The notes beneath the pieces were generated by a model. That model did not search any database and had not been told where the DNA came from. It saw only the letters and a list, made by a program, of their open reading frames with translations. A stretch of DNA of 64,000 bases from Tremella fuciformis (lineage: Eukaryota > Basidiomycota > Tremellomycetes > Tremellales > Tremellaceae): contig CP136490.1 of assembly GCA_032768795.1 (NCBI GenBank), positions 558,001-622,000 of the forward strand, read 5' to 3'. How positions within the stretch are numbered: the stretch's first letter is position 1; every line of letters starts with the position of its first letter. A program made the position numbers and the translations under genes. This document shows, piece after piece, positions 1-11,038 of this stretch.

Positions 1-1020
1 GCTGCGCCGAGTGGTCGCCCGGGTGGTCGGGCGCCACTGAAGCCAAGGTGGATCGGCCGCATCACTCGAGGACGACGCGGCGCTAGGCAGCTCCCTCGTG
101 ATGGTCAAGGGAGGGTGGAGGGAGGATAGTCGGCGGAGCAGGGCGATGCTCTGCGAGCGGACGTGTGGCTCGGACGAGGGCGAGACTGCGAGGTAGAGCA
201 GGACTTGCAGATGTTCTCTGGGCGTTCAGCTGCGGCTCACTCCATCGGTAAGCTGAAGGGCGCACGCGGTGGGAAGGAAGGTCTCGCTGAGAAGGTCGGA
301 AAGGGACGCTAGGAATAGCTCGACTGGACCATCAGTACCGCCACAGCCACCCTCAGGTGGACTGACTCTTGTCTTCTTCCAGGGGGTTGGCGATGAGCCC
401 ATCCCAGGTGCTCCTCTGTACGACCATCACGAGTCCAGTGTCAGAACGGATGAGGAGTGGAGAAGGGGGGCATCGCCCCGCTGTGCGAGGTGACCTTTGT
501 GGATCAGTAGAGGCCGATTGGGGTCTGCGGCGCGCACCTCTGCTACGAGGTCGTGCACTAGCTCTCTTCTCCTCCCTCTTGTTCCAGCTGTGCAGCACTA
601 TCGAAATGGTGTTGCAAAGGCCTTCCTTGAGTACTGATTTTGCCCAAAATGGCAAGTCAATCGACGCGTTTCGGTGCTTAAATTGGGCCGATGGCCGAGT
701 CCGAGTTTGACCCTGAATCCGAAGTCAGGTCAGCCCCAATCAATCGAGCCCTTCCTTTGCCCCCCTTCCTTGCCCTTCCTTTCCCCAGCTTCGTCATACC
801 TTGCTACTACCACCACCACCTCAATCTTACCTTTACACCTTTACAGCCTGGTGACACCTCTTCACCCCCTGCTGCTCATATCCCAAGCCGGCCTTTCGCA
901 CCGGAAGCGTATCACCTGCTGGGGTCCGCTGCATCTATCTCACAATTTCACCCGCACCGCCGCTCGCCCCGTCTCCCCGAACCCGCCCCCGCTCCCGAGC
1001 TCGCGCCGCGTCGCTCACTC
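1..1020. other. Mostly unassigned leader region
   Basis: No gene is supported with confidence here. A plus-strand frame open from the window edge to a TAG at 84-86 could be the last codons of an upstream gene, but its sequence is not recognisable. Short open frames on both strands between 80 and 1000 are low in protein-like character. From about 740 to 1080 the plus strand is strongly pyrimidine-rich, as expected of a fungal core promoter and 5' leader feeding the gene that starts at 1111. Confidence 0.4.
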
Positions 1021-1029
1021 GATATATAG
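1021..1029 (+). promoter_or_regulatory. TATA-like element before the acyl-CoA synthetase gene
   Basis: GATATATAG lies about 85 bp upstream of the ATG at 1111, inside a C/T-rich tract. Position and composition suit a TATA box with a short pyrimidine-rich leader. This is inferred from sequence only. Confidence 0.4.
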
Positions 1030-1110
1030 CCGAGTCACCCACCATCCCTCTGCCCGACCCTGCCTCCTGCTCTTCACAACACCTCTCATCCCATCACCCA
1101 TCTCAGCACC

Positions 1111-3629
1111 ATGGCGCCGCGCAAGCATGGCCAGGCCGCCTCGTGGGAGGTCGACCCCAACAAGCCGAAACCTGAGGGTGAGACCAGGGTCAGGAGGGCT
1201 TACTGCACCAAGGAGCTCGTGACCCGTGAGTCAGCCATTCTTGCACTTGACAAGCGCATGTCCCGTGGCCATCGTCCACGGTCACAGCGTTGCTGGTAGG
1301 ACGAAAGCTGACGACATCCTCTATGCGCGCTTCGTCTCTTCCCCACCTGTCCTACCTCAAATTTGCCACTCGCATGCTTCCCTGCCCGCGTGACCCCTTG
1401 CTGGAACGCCCGTGATACTCCATCATCGTACCATATGCTTCACCATGCCCACCACCAGAACCCGCTCCGGGCATCGAGACCGTCAACGATATCATGGTCT
1501 ATGCGGTCAAGACCCACGGCAAGAGAAACGCTTTTGCAGCTCGCGAGATCGACCGCATCATCACTGAGGAGAAGGAGGTCACCAAGGTGGTCGGCGGCAA
1601 GGAGGAGAAGCAGAAGAAGACGTGGAATTATTTCAAGCTAAAGCCGTTCGATTGGATCTCCTATGTCGAAGCGTACGAGCGGGTCAAGAACATTGCCAGC
1701 GGTCTGCGAGAGCTTGGGTTGGGGAAGGAAGGCCCGGAGTACTTCAACATCTACGGCTCAACAGCGTCTGTCTAGCTTCTTAGACTTGCCACGCCATACT
1801 GACTGGCAGCCGCAACTGGATGCTCACCGCACAAGCTTGTGCTTACCTCGCTGTCCCCATCTGCACGGCCTACGACTCTCTTGGTCCCGACGGTCTGACT
1901 CATGCTCTCAATGAGACAGAGGTCCGACACATGTTCACCAATGCCGACTTGCTCGGCACTCTCGCACAGGTCATCAGCAACTGCCCAATGGTCAAACTTG
2001 TCATTTACGACGGCAAGGCGAATGACAAGGTTTTGGCATCCCTCCAAGCCGCCAAGGAGGATCTGAAGATCATCACCCTCGATGAGGTCATGGAGTTGGG
2101 CAAGAAGAACCCACAAGAGCCAATCAAGGCGAAAAGGGAGGACGTCTACTGCTGCATGTACACCTCGGGCTCAAGTGAGCTCTTCACACTGGGACTTTCT
2201 GCAAACGCTGACCCCGTCAGCCGGCACACCCAAGGGTGTACTTCTGACACACGGTAACGTTTGTGCTGCGGTCGGATCGGTGTGGACGCTCCTCTACGAA
2301 CAACTCACCCCCAACGACTCGTATCTCGCTTTCCTTCCCCTTGCACACATCCTAGAATTTGTCGTGGAGATGTCGTTCGTCTTTGCTGGTTTGCCGATCG
2401 GTTACGGCAGAGTCAAGACATTGTCCGAGGCATCCGTGAGGGAGTGCAAACCCGATATCGCTGAATTCCGACCTGTCAGTGTCTCCGTATCGGAAGACTT
2501 GAAGTGTCACTGACTTGCAGACCATCCTCGTGGGCGTACCGGCCGTTTGGGAGCTCATCCGAAAGGGTATTCTTGCCAAAGTCGACTCGTCCGGCTCTGC
2601 CAAGAAATCCATCTTCAACTTTGCCGTCAAGGCAAAACAGGCAGCGCACAACTACTACATCCCATTCCTTTCCGGCCTGACCGACACTGTCGTGTTCAAC
2701 AGCGTTCGTGCAGCGACCGGTGGCAGACTGAAGATCATGTTCAACGGTGGAGGTGCCGTGTCTCGGTCAACACAGGAATTCCTGTGCACGGCCCTTGTTA
2801 CCATGATTCAAGGTAAGCTGAGTACCTCGCCAGTGGATGCAGCTAAATATCAGGCTATGGTTTGACCGAATCTACTGCCATGGCGTGCATCCTGAATCCC
2901 GGGTGGATGCAATACGGCGCCGTCGGTGGCCCCGTGCCTGCTGGCGAGATCAAGCTTGTGGACGCCAAAGAAGCCGGCTACTTCTCCACCAACAACCCAC
3001 CCCAGGGTGAGATCTATCTTCGTGGACCGGCCATCTTCAAGGGCTACTTCAAACGACCTGATCTCGACAAGGAGGCGTTCACTGAGGATGGATGGTTCAA
3101 GACTGGTGATGTCGGTCAATGGAACAAGGACGGTACCTTGTCCATCATCGACCGTCTCAAGAACTTGGTGAAGCTTGCCGGTGGCGAGTACATTGCCATC
3201 GAGTATCTCGAGTCGATTTACAAGTCTTGCGCTATCGTTGCCAATGGCTGCATGATCGCAAGCGGAGAGCACAACCAACCGATGATGGTCGTTGTTGCTC
3301 AACCCGCCCACTTGCCCGCATTTGCACGGAAGAACGGTCTTGGCGATGGAGAGGATCTCGAGGCGTTGTGCAAAGACCCGAAGGTGGTGGACATGGCACT
3401 GAAGGAGATGAACGCTGTCGGCAAGAAGCACGGCCTGAAGGGTCTGGAGCTCTTGGAGGCGATCGTGTTGACACACGATGAGTGGACGCCAGAGTCGGGC
3501 TTTTTGACTGCTGCGCAGAGTAAGTCGACTGGTCCGGCTTCCTTCAGAGTCTCGCGCTGATCCGCAGAACTCCAGAGGAAGAAGATCGAGTCGCACTACG
3601 GCGACCGCATCAAGGCGGTTTACAAGTAG
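1111..3629 (+). CDS. FAA1: Long-chain fatty acid--CoA ligase (AMP-forming)
   Basis: Activates long-chain fatty acids to acyl-CoA via an acyl-adenylate, feeding lipid synthesis, protein acylation and beta-oxidation. Seven exons (1111-1225, 1459-1765, 1810-2174, 2221-2474, 2521-2812, 2854-3519, 3568-3629) sum to 2061 nt, an exact 686 codons plus stop, the usual length of fungal Faa1/Faa4-type enzymes. The ATP/AMP-binding signature TSGSTGTPKGV (about residue 261) is recreated only when the 2175-2220 intron is removed. GYGLTE (about residue 445) is likewise rebuilt across the 2813-2853 intron. DGWFKTGD and the RLKNLVKLAGGEYIA hinge and fatty-acyl signature follow. The first ATG of the frame is used, 85 bp after a TATA-like element. 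Which yeast Faa paralogue it matches best is not resolvable here. Confidence 0.95.
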
Positions 3630-4004
3630 ATGTCTTGCATCGCATCCGCTTTGCATTGGCGGTTCCCGGGCGATTGAGGGGAGAGGCGGGCATCTTTAAT
3701 TTTCTGGATGTGAGCAGTAGCACAGAACTTTTGTACGATATTCCAGTAGGCCAACCACGACTCCTGCGGCAATGTGTTTCATGTATCATTTGACTCTCAA
3801 CCATCAACAAATGTGAATCGGCGTTGTTGTCAGTGGTGTGTTCGGAGGTGTGGTTCTTATCTCTGTCGGAACGGAGTGGAGAGCCGGAGCTACTATTTTG
3901 ACTCTGTCTCTCTCTGTGTTGCTCGCAGCTGACCATTTGCTCAACGTGACATGTAGCCGAGACAGTCTCCCAAATGAAAGCGATCCCCAAACACCGCTCA
4001 CAAG
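3630..4004. other. Intergenic: FAA 3' end to regulator promoter
   Basis: Holds the 3' untranslated region of the acyl-CoA synthetase and the short upstream region of the Zn2Cys6 gene. No coding or structural RNA signal was recognised. Confidence 0.5.
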
Positions 4005-6077
4005 ATGCCCCCGATCAAGCGCAACCCGAAAGCATGCGAAAACTGCAGGTCAAGGAGGATCAAGTGTAATGGTCGGCTACCGTGTGAGGCCTGTCAGTCT
4101 GCGGGCATCGCGGACAGGTGTCAAGTGAGGCAGAAAGCGCGACCAATGAGGTGAGCTCGACGACCAGAAGAGTCTCGGTCGGGCTATAAGACGATGTCGT
4201 GATCGCAATCAGACGTACAGTCATGATGGCGCGACAGCGAGAAACGTCGGGGTGCCCAGTGCAGGAGCTGACGCTGCAGGTTGCCCAGGGTGGCCGTGGC
4301 CGACTCGTCATCTCTCTTCTCTACATCATGGCGCGCCTCGCACTTTGTCCTCTCGGTCGAGAAGGACATCGAAAAGTGGGCCGAAGACCACGGTGAGCGG
4401 CAAACGCACTCAACGAGCAGGGCTGAACGGTCACAGGAGAGATCCTCACAGCCGCCGTATCGGACGTGTTCTACGTCCGGACCGCCTCGTCGTCCGGGGC
4501 GCACCTCGTCCCGCTCCCGCCGCGCACGGCCGAGCAGGCCGTCCTAGAGATGTCCTACCTGCAGCGCTGCCTCCCCTCGCTGCCCTACTTTGGGTTCATC
4601 GACTATGTCACGCTGCTGGACATTCTGTCGCGGTACCATGCGGACCCGGCGGGGCTGGACCCCACGGAGCGCGTGCTGCTCTTTGCGGCTTTCTGCGTGG
4701 GGTGCCAGAAGCAGGCTGCGGCCGGGGTTGGCGTGGGTATGGGCATGGGCATGGGTGTGGGGTCGGGCTCGAGGGAGCATTCGGCGGCGGTGTGGTTTCG
4801 CCGTTGTTTGGCGGAGATGGATACGCTCGTCCAGCCGTCCACCAAGGCGCTCAGTGTGTCCCCCTCTCCTACCTCTTACCTTCACAACTTCGCTCTTTCC
4901 CAACTCGTGTGAGAGCTCTCGCTGACATCTGCAAGTCGCGCTGCACATGCTGCACATGTACTCGGTCGAGATGGCCGGTATATTAGAGACGCGGGATATC
5001 CTCAAACGCATGGCCACGCACGTCGCGGCCCTCCGCGACCACCAAGGAAGCCAAGAAGACCAGGACCAGGCGGCCAAGCTGTACTTTGCCACCATATACA
5101 AGGACACGTCAGTCTGCACCTGCTTGCCAGAGTACTGTATGGGCTGACTCACCAGCTGGCACGCTACGCTGTGCGACTCGCCGCCGTTCCTCAACCTCGC
5201 CGACTCGGTCTCGGAAGACATCAAGTCAGCCGCAGAGTCCAGTCTAGACTCCGGCCCAGTCTCTGTGCCGGTTCTCTTGCGCTTGACCGAGTTTGAGAAT
5301 GAGCTCCTGATGAAGCTGCATCATTCCATACCGCTCTCCCAGGAGTACATCGCGCAAGTCTCGAAGAAGTGGGCAAGATGGACGGCGGATCTGAGAGATG
5401 AACAGGAGAGAGGGACTCGTTCTATCCTCTATATCTACGCCAACATTCGGTTCCACTGGTATGTCCCAGACTTCCTGAAGTCTTGCTAGCCTTGGATGCT
5501 GAGAGATCCAGGCTGAGATTACTCCTACACTACCCTCTCCGCGACTTGCCTCTGCATGCTGCAGCGTCTTCTGCATTGCTGGCACGGTCCGTCTCGCACA
5601 TCATTCGCTCGTACTCTCAAGCCGGCACATACGAGAACTACACATCGACATGGACAGATCTGCGGCGCGTCGCCAGCTGCACACAGCTGGTCATCGTCTT
5701 ACACGACAACGGCGAGCTGCTCAAAGAGGAGGCCGAAGACCTTTTGACGATCGGTCGTCGAGTGTTGCGGCGGCTAGCGACGACCAGCCCCATGGCACTC
5801 GACGTGGAGAAGACGCTGGAAGCTCTGGCTCGTCTGGCAGGTGAGCCGCAATCCATCTTGACACTTGAGGCGGGGTTCTGAGGTACCTGCAGGATTGTCA
5901 CTTCCGCCCGACGTCCCCGTGGTCGCGATGGCAGCTCCGCCACCTCAGGACGACTTCCAGCTCACAATCGATAATACAATCTTTGACGCCTCGCTCGCCC
6001 CGTTCCCCGACGACAACTGGATATTCGGCCTCGACCTCGACCTGTTCCCAGATTTCAACCTAAATGCACCGGTCTAG
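4005..6077 (+). CDS. Zn2Cys6 fungal transcription factor
   Basis: The ATG at 4005 opens directly into a binuclear zinc cluster with the CxxC-x6-C...CxxC-x-C spacing (ACENCRSRRIKC, then CEACQ and a last Cys before RQKARP). A nuclear DNA-binding regulator is therefore expected. Later exons encode a helical middle region typical of fungal-specific regulator domains (for example SYLQRCLPSLPYFGFIDYVTLLD), with a Gly/Met/Val low-complexity insert near 4722-4775. The C-terminus is acidic and hydrophobic, rich in D, F and L near 5950-6070, and resembles an activation domain. Roughly seven introns are needed; exon edges between 4153 and 4277 are the least certain. It ends 30 bp from the convergent dehydrogenase gene, so it may control the neighbouring metabolic pair, but that is inference. 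Confidence 0.82.
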
Positions 6078-6107
6078 GCACCTCGTGTGCTGCATCCGCA
6101 TCTACGT

Positions 6108-7599
6108 CTAGTATCCACGGTGCAGATCTACCTGATTCATAGGCGGCTTGCCCGCCCGAATCCCCTCGATGCTCGAAATGAGCAGCTCGCACGCCTTTTC
6201 GTTGTACCCCTCCATGTCGCCGCAATTGTGCGGCGTGACTATCACGCGCGGGTGGCTGAAGAGGGGATGATTCGGCGGGAGAGGCTCCGGGTCCGTCACG
6301 TCCAGTGCGGCACCCGCCAACCCGCCGGGCTTGTCAAGCGCTTCCAGCAAGACCTCTACCATTGTCAGCTCTGGATGTTGTACGAAATGATGTATGTGGC
6401 ACACCTGATTTCACGAGATCGCCACGGCCGACGTTGACGAATACTGCGCCATCTGGCAGTGCATCTAGCTCGTGAGTAACCCTGTATGAGATGTGTGTGG
6501 TCGAACTCACCGAAGTGCGAGTCGTTGAGCATGAAGCGGGTGCTTGCGGTGGAAGGCAGGGAGGCGATGACGATATCTGACCGGCTCATGAACTCTTTCA
6601 ATGAGGCGGGGTCGCGGGTGGAGTAGTATGCAGAGGGCAGTACCCCTATACGTGAGTCGGTAAAGACATCTGACAGGCGAGGGCTTGGCTTTACCTTCCA
6701 AATCGCCTGTCCCAGCGAGAATGTACTAGACAATGAGCACAACCTTGAGAGTCTGGCCATTACCATACTCACACCTTCATCGACTTTGGCCTGGCCCTCC
6801 GTGTTGGCAGCTATGACCTCTACGTGGAACGCCTTGAGCAGGCGTGCGACCTCCCGTGCGATGTGCCCATAGCCCTGAGCGTCAGTGAATATATATGAGG
6901 TCCAGTAAGGGAGAGCTCACCAGCAAGCCTGCCGTCTTGCCGCGCAGACTCCTGTGGCCGATACTTGGGCCCGCAACGCCCCGAGCCGCCTTGACCAAGT
7001 CGGCCTTTGCTGGCCATGCTTTGGTCGTCTATGCATCAGCCAGCTTCCTCGTCGCACTGCGATAGCCGCACCCTCATGATCTCCATTTGCGTATGAGTTG
7101 CCATATACACTGTCGGTCAGCTGTTTCTCACTATTCCTTGGAGCCGCGCACGGTTGATGATCTGTGCAATGACGAACTGGGGGATCGTATACGCATGTAT
7201 ACCTGCAAGTCAGCTCTCAGTCTTTCGCACGGATAGCGACCCACCAGACGCCGTACATATCACCATCTGCTCCTTGGCCTTCGGGTCATTCCAGACCGGC
7301 TGCCCAATCGCATAATTCGCCCCGGCTCATCGTCAGCTCCCTCCCTCCCGACACGCCACGCGCCGCTCCAGCTCACCCGCATTAAGCTGCACCATGCGCG
7401 TATTCGGCACATCCGCCAGCGTCACGCCGTCCGGGAGGGTGAAGTACGGGTTGAACCACACGTTGACATCCTTAAGAACTTCGCGCGGGACACTGCCGTC
7501 TGGGTGGTAGTGCACCGTCTTGAATGTTTTCCGGAGCCGCTCGAGCGAGACTTCGGGCAGGTCGATCGTCACTGCCACCACGTCGAGAGGGCCCAGCAT
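6108..7599 (-). CDS. D-isomer-specific 2-hydroxyacid dehydrogenase
   Basis: NAD(P)-dependent oxidoreductase interconverting 2-oxo acids and D-2-hydroxy acids. The multi-exon minus-strand gene shows the family layout. It has an N-terminal catalytic half, then ASGIHAYTIPQFV across an intron near 7200. A Rossmann motif follows around 6830-6900 (GYGHIAREVARLL), then VIASLPSTAST, and a C-terminal segment with AALDVTDPEPLPP and the catalytic His context VTPHNCGD. I chose the ATG at 7599 (MLGPLDVV). An in-frame ATG at 7641 lies inside a palindromic promoter element and would add 14 residues of unlikely sequence. It is divergently transcribed from the dioxygenase gene at 7901 and convergent with the Zn2Cys6 gene. 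Substrate unknown. Confidence 0.85.
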
Positions 7600-7633
7600 G
7601 CTGCTTCGTGGATCACGCGCGGGCTGTGCGAGT

Positions 7634-7666
7634 TTATGCATAAGTTTTGCGGGCGCTTATGCATAA
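7634..7666. promoter_or_regulatory. Paired TTATGCATAA palindromes in a divergent promoter
   Basis: Two exact copies of the 10-bp palindrome TTATGCATAA, at 7634-7643 and 7657-7666, have starts 23 bp apart (about two helical turns). They lie in the interval between the dehydrogenase (minus) and dioxygenase (plus) genes. Twin palindromes on one DNA face suggest an operator for a dimeric regulator shared by the two genes. Confidence 0.5.
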
Positions 7667-7900
7667 TCGTGCGCCCGTTATCGCACATTGCTGATCACAT
7701 GCTTCCTGGATATAGCCCGGATCTGCCCCGGATTACGAGGGCGTGCGCACGCGTTCAGCGTTCCGATTTCCGAGAATACGGATGTAGCTCCTGGCTCTCC
7801 TGCTTATGATCTCGGCCGTCTCGTCATCAGCGGCAGCGACATAAGATCAGCTGCCTCGCTGACTCCCTCAGTAGACAGCTACAGCTCTTGTTCGCTTGAG

Positions 7901-9075
7901 ATGACACGCCAATACCAGTACCTCGGCGCCGAGGAGCGCGCGCACTTTCTCGAGCACGGCTGGCTGCGGGTGCGCAAGGCCATCCAGCCGAAATACATCG
8001 ACGAGTGGATGGCCGACCTGTGGCCGCGGCTCGGGTACGACCCCGACGACAAGGCCACCTGGAAAGAGACGTACGTCAAGCTACCGCGGCACCGCGAGGT
8101 CCTCGCGAGCGACTTTTGCCCCGACGCGTGGAACAAGATGGTCGAGATTGTGGGCGGCGAGGAGCAGATCGACCCGGTGCGCGAGCGATACTATGGCGAT
8201 CAGTTCATCATCAACTTTGGCAATGAGTACTGGACGAAGCATGAGGAGGACCCGCGCGAGGCCAAGGGCTGGCACACGGACAACGACTGGTATCGCCAGT
8301 TTCTGGACAGCAGCGGGAATGCCCTCACTGTGATCTGCTGCTTTACCGATATACCTGCTCGAGGAGGCGGCACCCTCGTAGCGGAGGACGGAATCACCGG
8401 TACGCTCCGCCGCCTGTCACATGGTTTGGAGCTGACGCTTGTAGGCGTTTGCCAGTACCTGTACGACCACCCCGAAGGGCTCGACTCGCCATTCGAGGAC
8501 ACGCTCTACACCCACATCCCGTCGTGCAAGAAGTTCGCCACCATCGAGGCCGAGGCCGGGGACGTGTTCATCACGCACGGCCTACTGCCGCACACGTTGA
8601 GCCAGAACCACCTGCATTACGCCAGAGTCATCAGCAACCCGCACGTCAACCTTGTCGAGCCTTACAATCTGAACCGGCCCGACGGCGACTACGTGCGTCT
8701 CCTTCTCCTCCACTCAGAATTTGTGCTGATACATAGACCCTCTGCGAGCAAGTCATCCTCCGTGCACTGGGCCGCGACTCCATCCCCGAGTTCAAGCCCA
8801 CTCGACCCCGCAACGCCCACTATCCCCGGACGGCATACTTCAAGCGCGCACGGGTCGCCGAGGAGCTGGACCGGATGCTGCAGGCCGCCAAAGCGAAGGG
8901 GCTGCCGGCAGAGAGCGTCGACAGTATCTACCTCAAGGGCGAGGCCGCGATCCTGGAGCATGAGAAGCGCAATGGCTATGACAAGGCGTATGGGCCTGGT
9001 GGAGTACTGGTCTGGCATTCGGGGGACAACTTTGAGTCAATCATGCCGCCCCCAACGAGCCAGGTGGTCATCTGA
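7901..9075 (+). CDS. Phytanoyl-CoA dioxygenase family protein
   Basis: Predicted Fe(II)/2-oxoglutarate-dependent hydroxylase. Exons 7901-8399, 8445-8692 and 8737-9075 total 1086 nt, giving 361 residues. The metal triad is visible as the HxD of GWHTDNDW plus the distal His of HGLLPHTLSQNH, and an Arg shortly after (ARVISNP) fits 2-oxoglutarate binding. The 8400-8444 intron is 45 nt and in frame, so reading through it adds 15 residues without a stop. It is scored as an intron because it begins GTACGC, has GCTGAC near the end, and its removal restores the family-like ITGVCQYLYDHPEG. The gene is divergent from a D-2-hydroxyacid dehydrogenase and may share its regulation. Substrate unknown. Confidence 0.85.
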
Positions 9076-9395
9076 GCGGGCCGCCAGTACAGTGTGATGT
9101 GCGATATCGCGTGTTTGTATGCAGTTTGTTTACTTTGCTGCCTGTCTACTTGCCCGGTTTGATACCGAGCTGTTGTGTGGGAGACTGCATACCGGTGAGA
9201 GTCTACCTTTGACTCGCCGGGGAGGGGCGACCACTTTCCAGGCCTCCTTTGGAAATCGCGCCCAGCCCTCTCAGTTCCCCATGGATGAACCATACTGCCT
9301 ACACGGAGTGCAACACCAAGCAACTCAGGCATAGGGACCTCTCCGACATGTCCAGACTTATCCGTACATGTGTTCTTCCTGCAGTAGCAGTAAAA

Positions 9396-10861
9396 ATGGC
9401 CAAGCACTGCCTCATCCTACTGTCGCTCCTGGTGTCCACCGTCAGGGCAATCCAAATCAAACCCTCTTCCCCGCTACTGGGCCATGTCCGGCGCGACAAC
9501 TCGACGAATGGTACAACACAGCTCATTCAAAACGTCTACATCGCCTCGGCGCAAGATTACAAGTGCCTGTCCCCCACCAACGCCACCATCGATGTGGCCA
9601 CGCTCTCGCCTAATCGCACGGACCCGAAAGATTTGGTGGCCGGGGCGTACGTCCAGAGTCTGCAAGTCGGCAAGCGCCAGACAAACGACTCAACTCTCAG
9701 TAACCAGACGAAGATCAGTATTGGGTCAATCGTGAGCGGCGTCGATTGTCGGAGTGCCCTAAGCTGGGACCTGTACTACAACCAAGCTGGGTTGATCACT
9801 CTGAGTGGCACGGACCTGGTGTTGGATGCCAATGACACTGACAACGGGGTCATCTTTGCGAGTTCTACTTGTCTTGAGCGTGTTATATATCTGACACTCA
9901 GGCGAACAACGCGACCAATGCGACTACTCAGACGTGAGCCAGATCCGCATTTGCTCTCGAAGCTGACTACTTACAGGTGGTACTGGACTAGGGACGACCA
10001 CATCGCCATCTACTCCGGCGAGAGGTGCCTCGACTCGGGAGAGAACGGCCAGGTGTATCGCTGCTACGGCAACAACATTGCCCAAAGTGCCCTTTCGAAC
10101 TGACTTGGACTGAGCGACGCTGACAGCAAGCATGGATCGTCGGCGATCTCGATCATGTCCTTCAGGCGGCAGGTCTCGTCGGGCTGAATGGTAATCCCGC
10201 TTGTGCGGGTATTCCACTTGGACAAAATATGAACGACACGCTCGACGGCAACGTCAGGATCCACCGTACGTCCGATATGTATGTACAGTGATCGCGAGCT
10301 AAAGTGGAGCGTGCGGACGACAAGATCTCTGCGTGTCATCGCTGGACTGCACGCTGAGCAACGGCAACGCCACAGCGTGCAGCAGTATCGGCGTGTAAGT
10401 GCCCGCAGCAGACGGACTGCACACACTCATCGCAGGACATACTGCGTGGACGTGTCTGACCCCAACGCCGGCCTGCAATTCTGGTACATGACCCCGCAGC
10501 TGATCGGCACGCCCTGGTCGCTCCTGAACAACCTCAACACGTCCGCCGAGGAACTCGCTCAGTGCCTGACTGCCGGGGACGCCCCTGCCGATGGGGGCAA
10601 CCTGACCCTGGGCAGCTGTGTCAGCGCGACGAGCGGCTCGACATGGGGATACGACACGAAGACCATGCAGCTGAGCACGAGCAATGGTCAGGCTGTCCTG
10701 TCCAAGGGTGATGGCGGTTGAGGTGCCGACTGATCTCAGGTCAATGTCTGGATGTCAAGGCGGATTCGGGCGAGCGGGACTCTCAGCCGTGGAAGAGCCT
10801 GATGGACTTGCAGACGTGGGCGTGCAGTGCTATTGACCCGCATCAGGTGAGCTTAAGCTGA
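9396..10861 (+). CDS. Secreted ricin-B-lectin-like protein
   Basis: Starts MAKHCLILLSLLVSTVRA, a clear signal peptide, so it is probably secreted. Many N-x-S/T sites suggest heavy N-glycosylation. Repeated blocks of the type GERCLDSG...YRCYGNN, then TYCVDVSD and GQCLDVKAD...LQTWACSA, resemble the C-L-D...Q-x-W pattern of ricin-B/CBM13 trefoils, suggesting carbohydrate binding. At least five introns are required; the edges near 9847-9900 and 10270-10330 are uncertain. The last in-frame stop is at 10859-10861. If an unusually short intron at 10847-10872 is removed, the protein instead ends HQYWV at 10884, which fits the fold better. Not related to the toxin beyond the sugar-binding fold. Confidence 0.65.
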
Positions 10862-11038
10862 TGAGCTCTCAGTATTGGGTCTGACGTGAAGCAATTCTTC
10901 GTCCCGTGATATCGCCTGTCTCGTTTGTCAATGACGTGTGCATGTGCCGTAGTGTAGTACACCAATCGTTTGCTAAGTGGTGTGTCGTATGCGTGGAATG
11001 CAGTAGATGTATGTCGTCCAAGTCTGATTGAGTTTTGC

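Noticed and set aside
83..493. Small genes on either strand at the window start
   Set aside because: Overlapping frames on both strands are Pro/Arg/Ser-rich, without splice logic or recognisable motifs.
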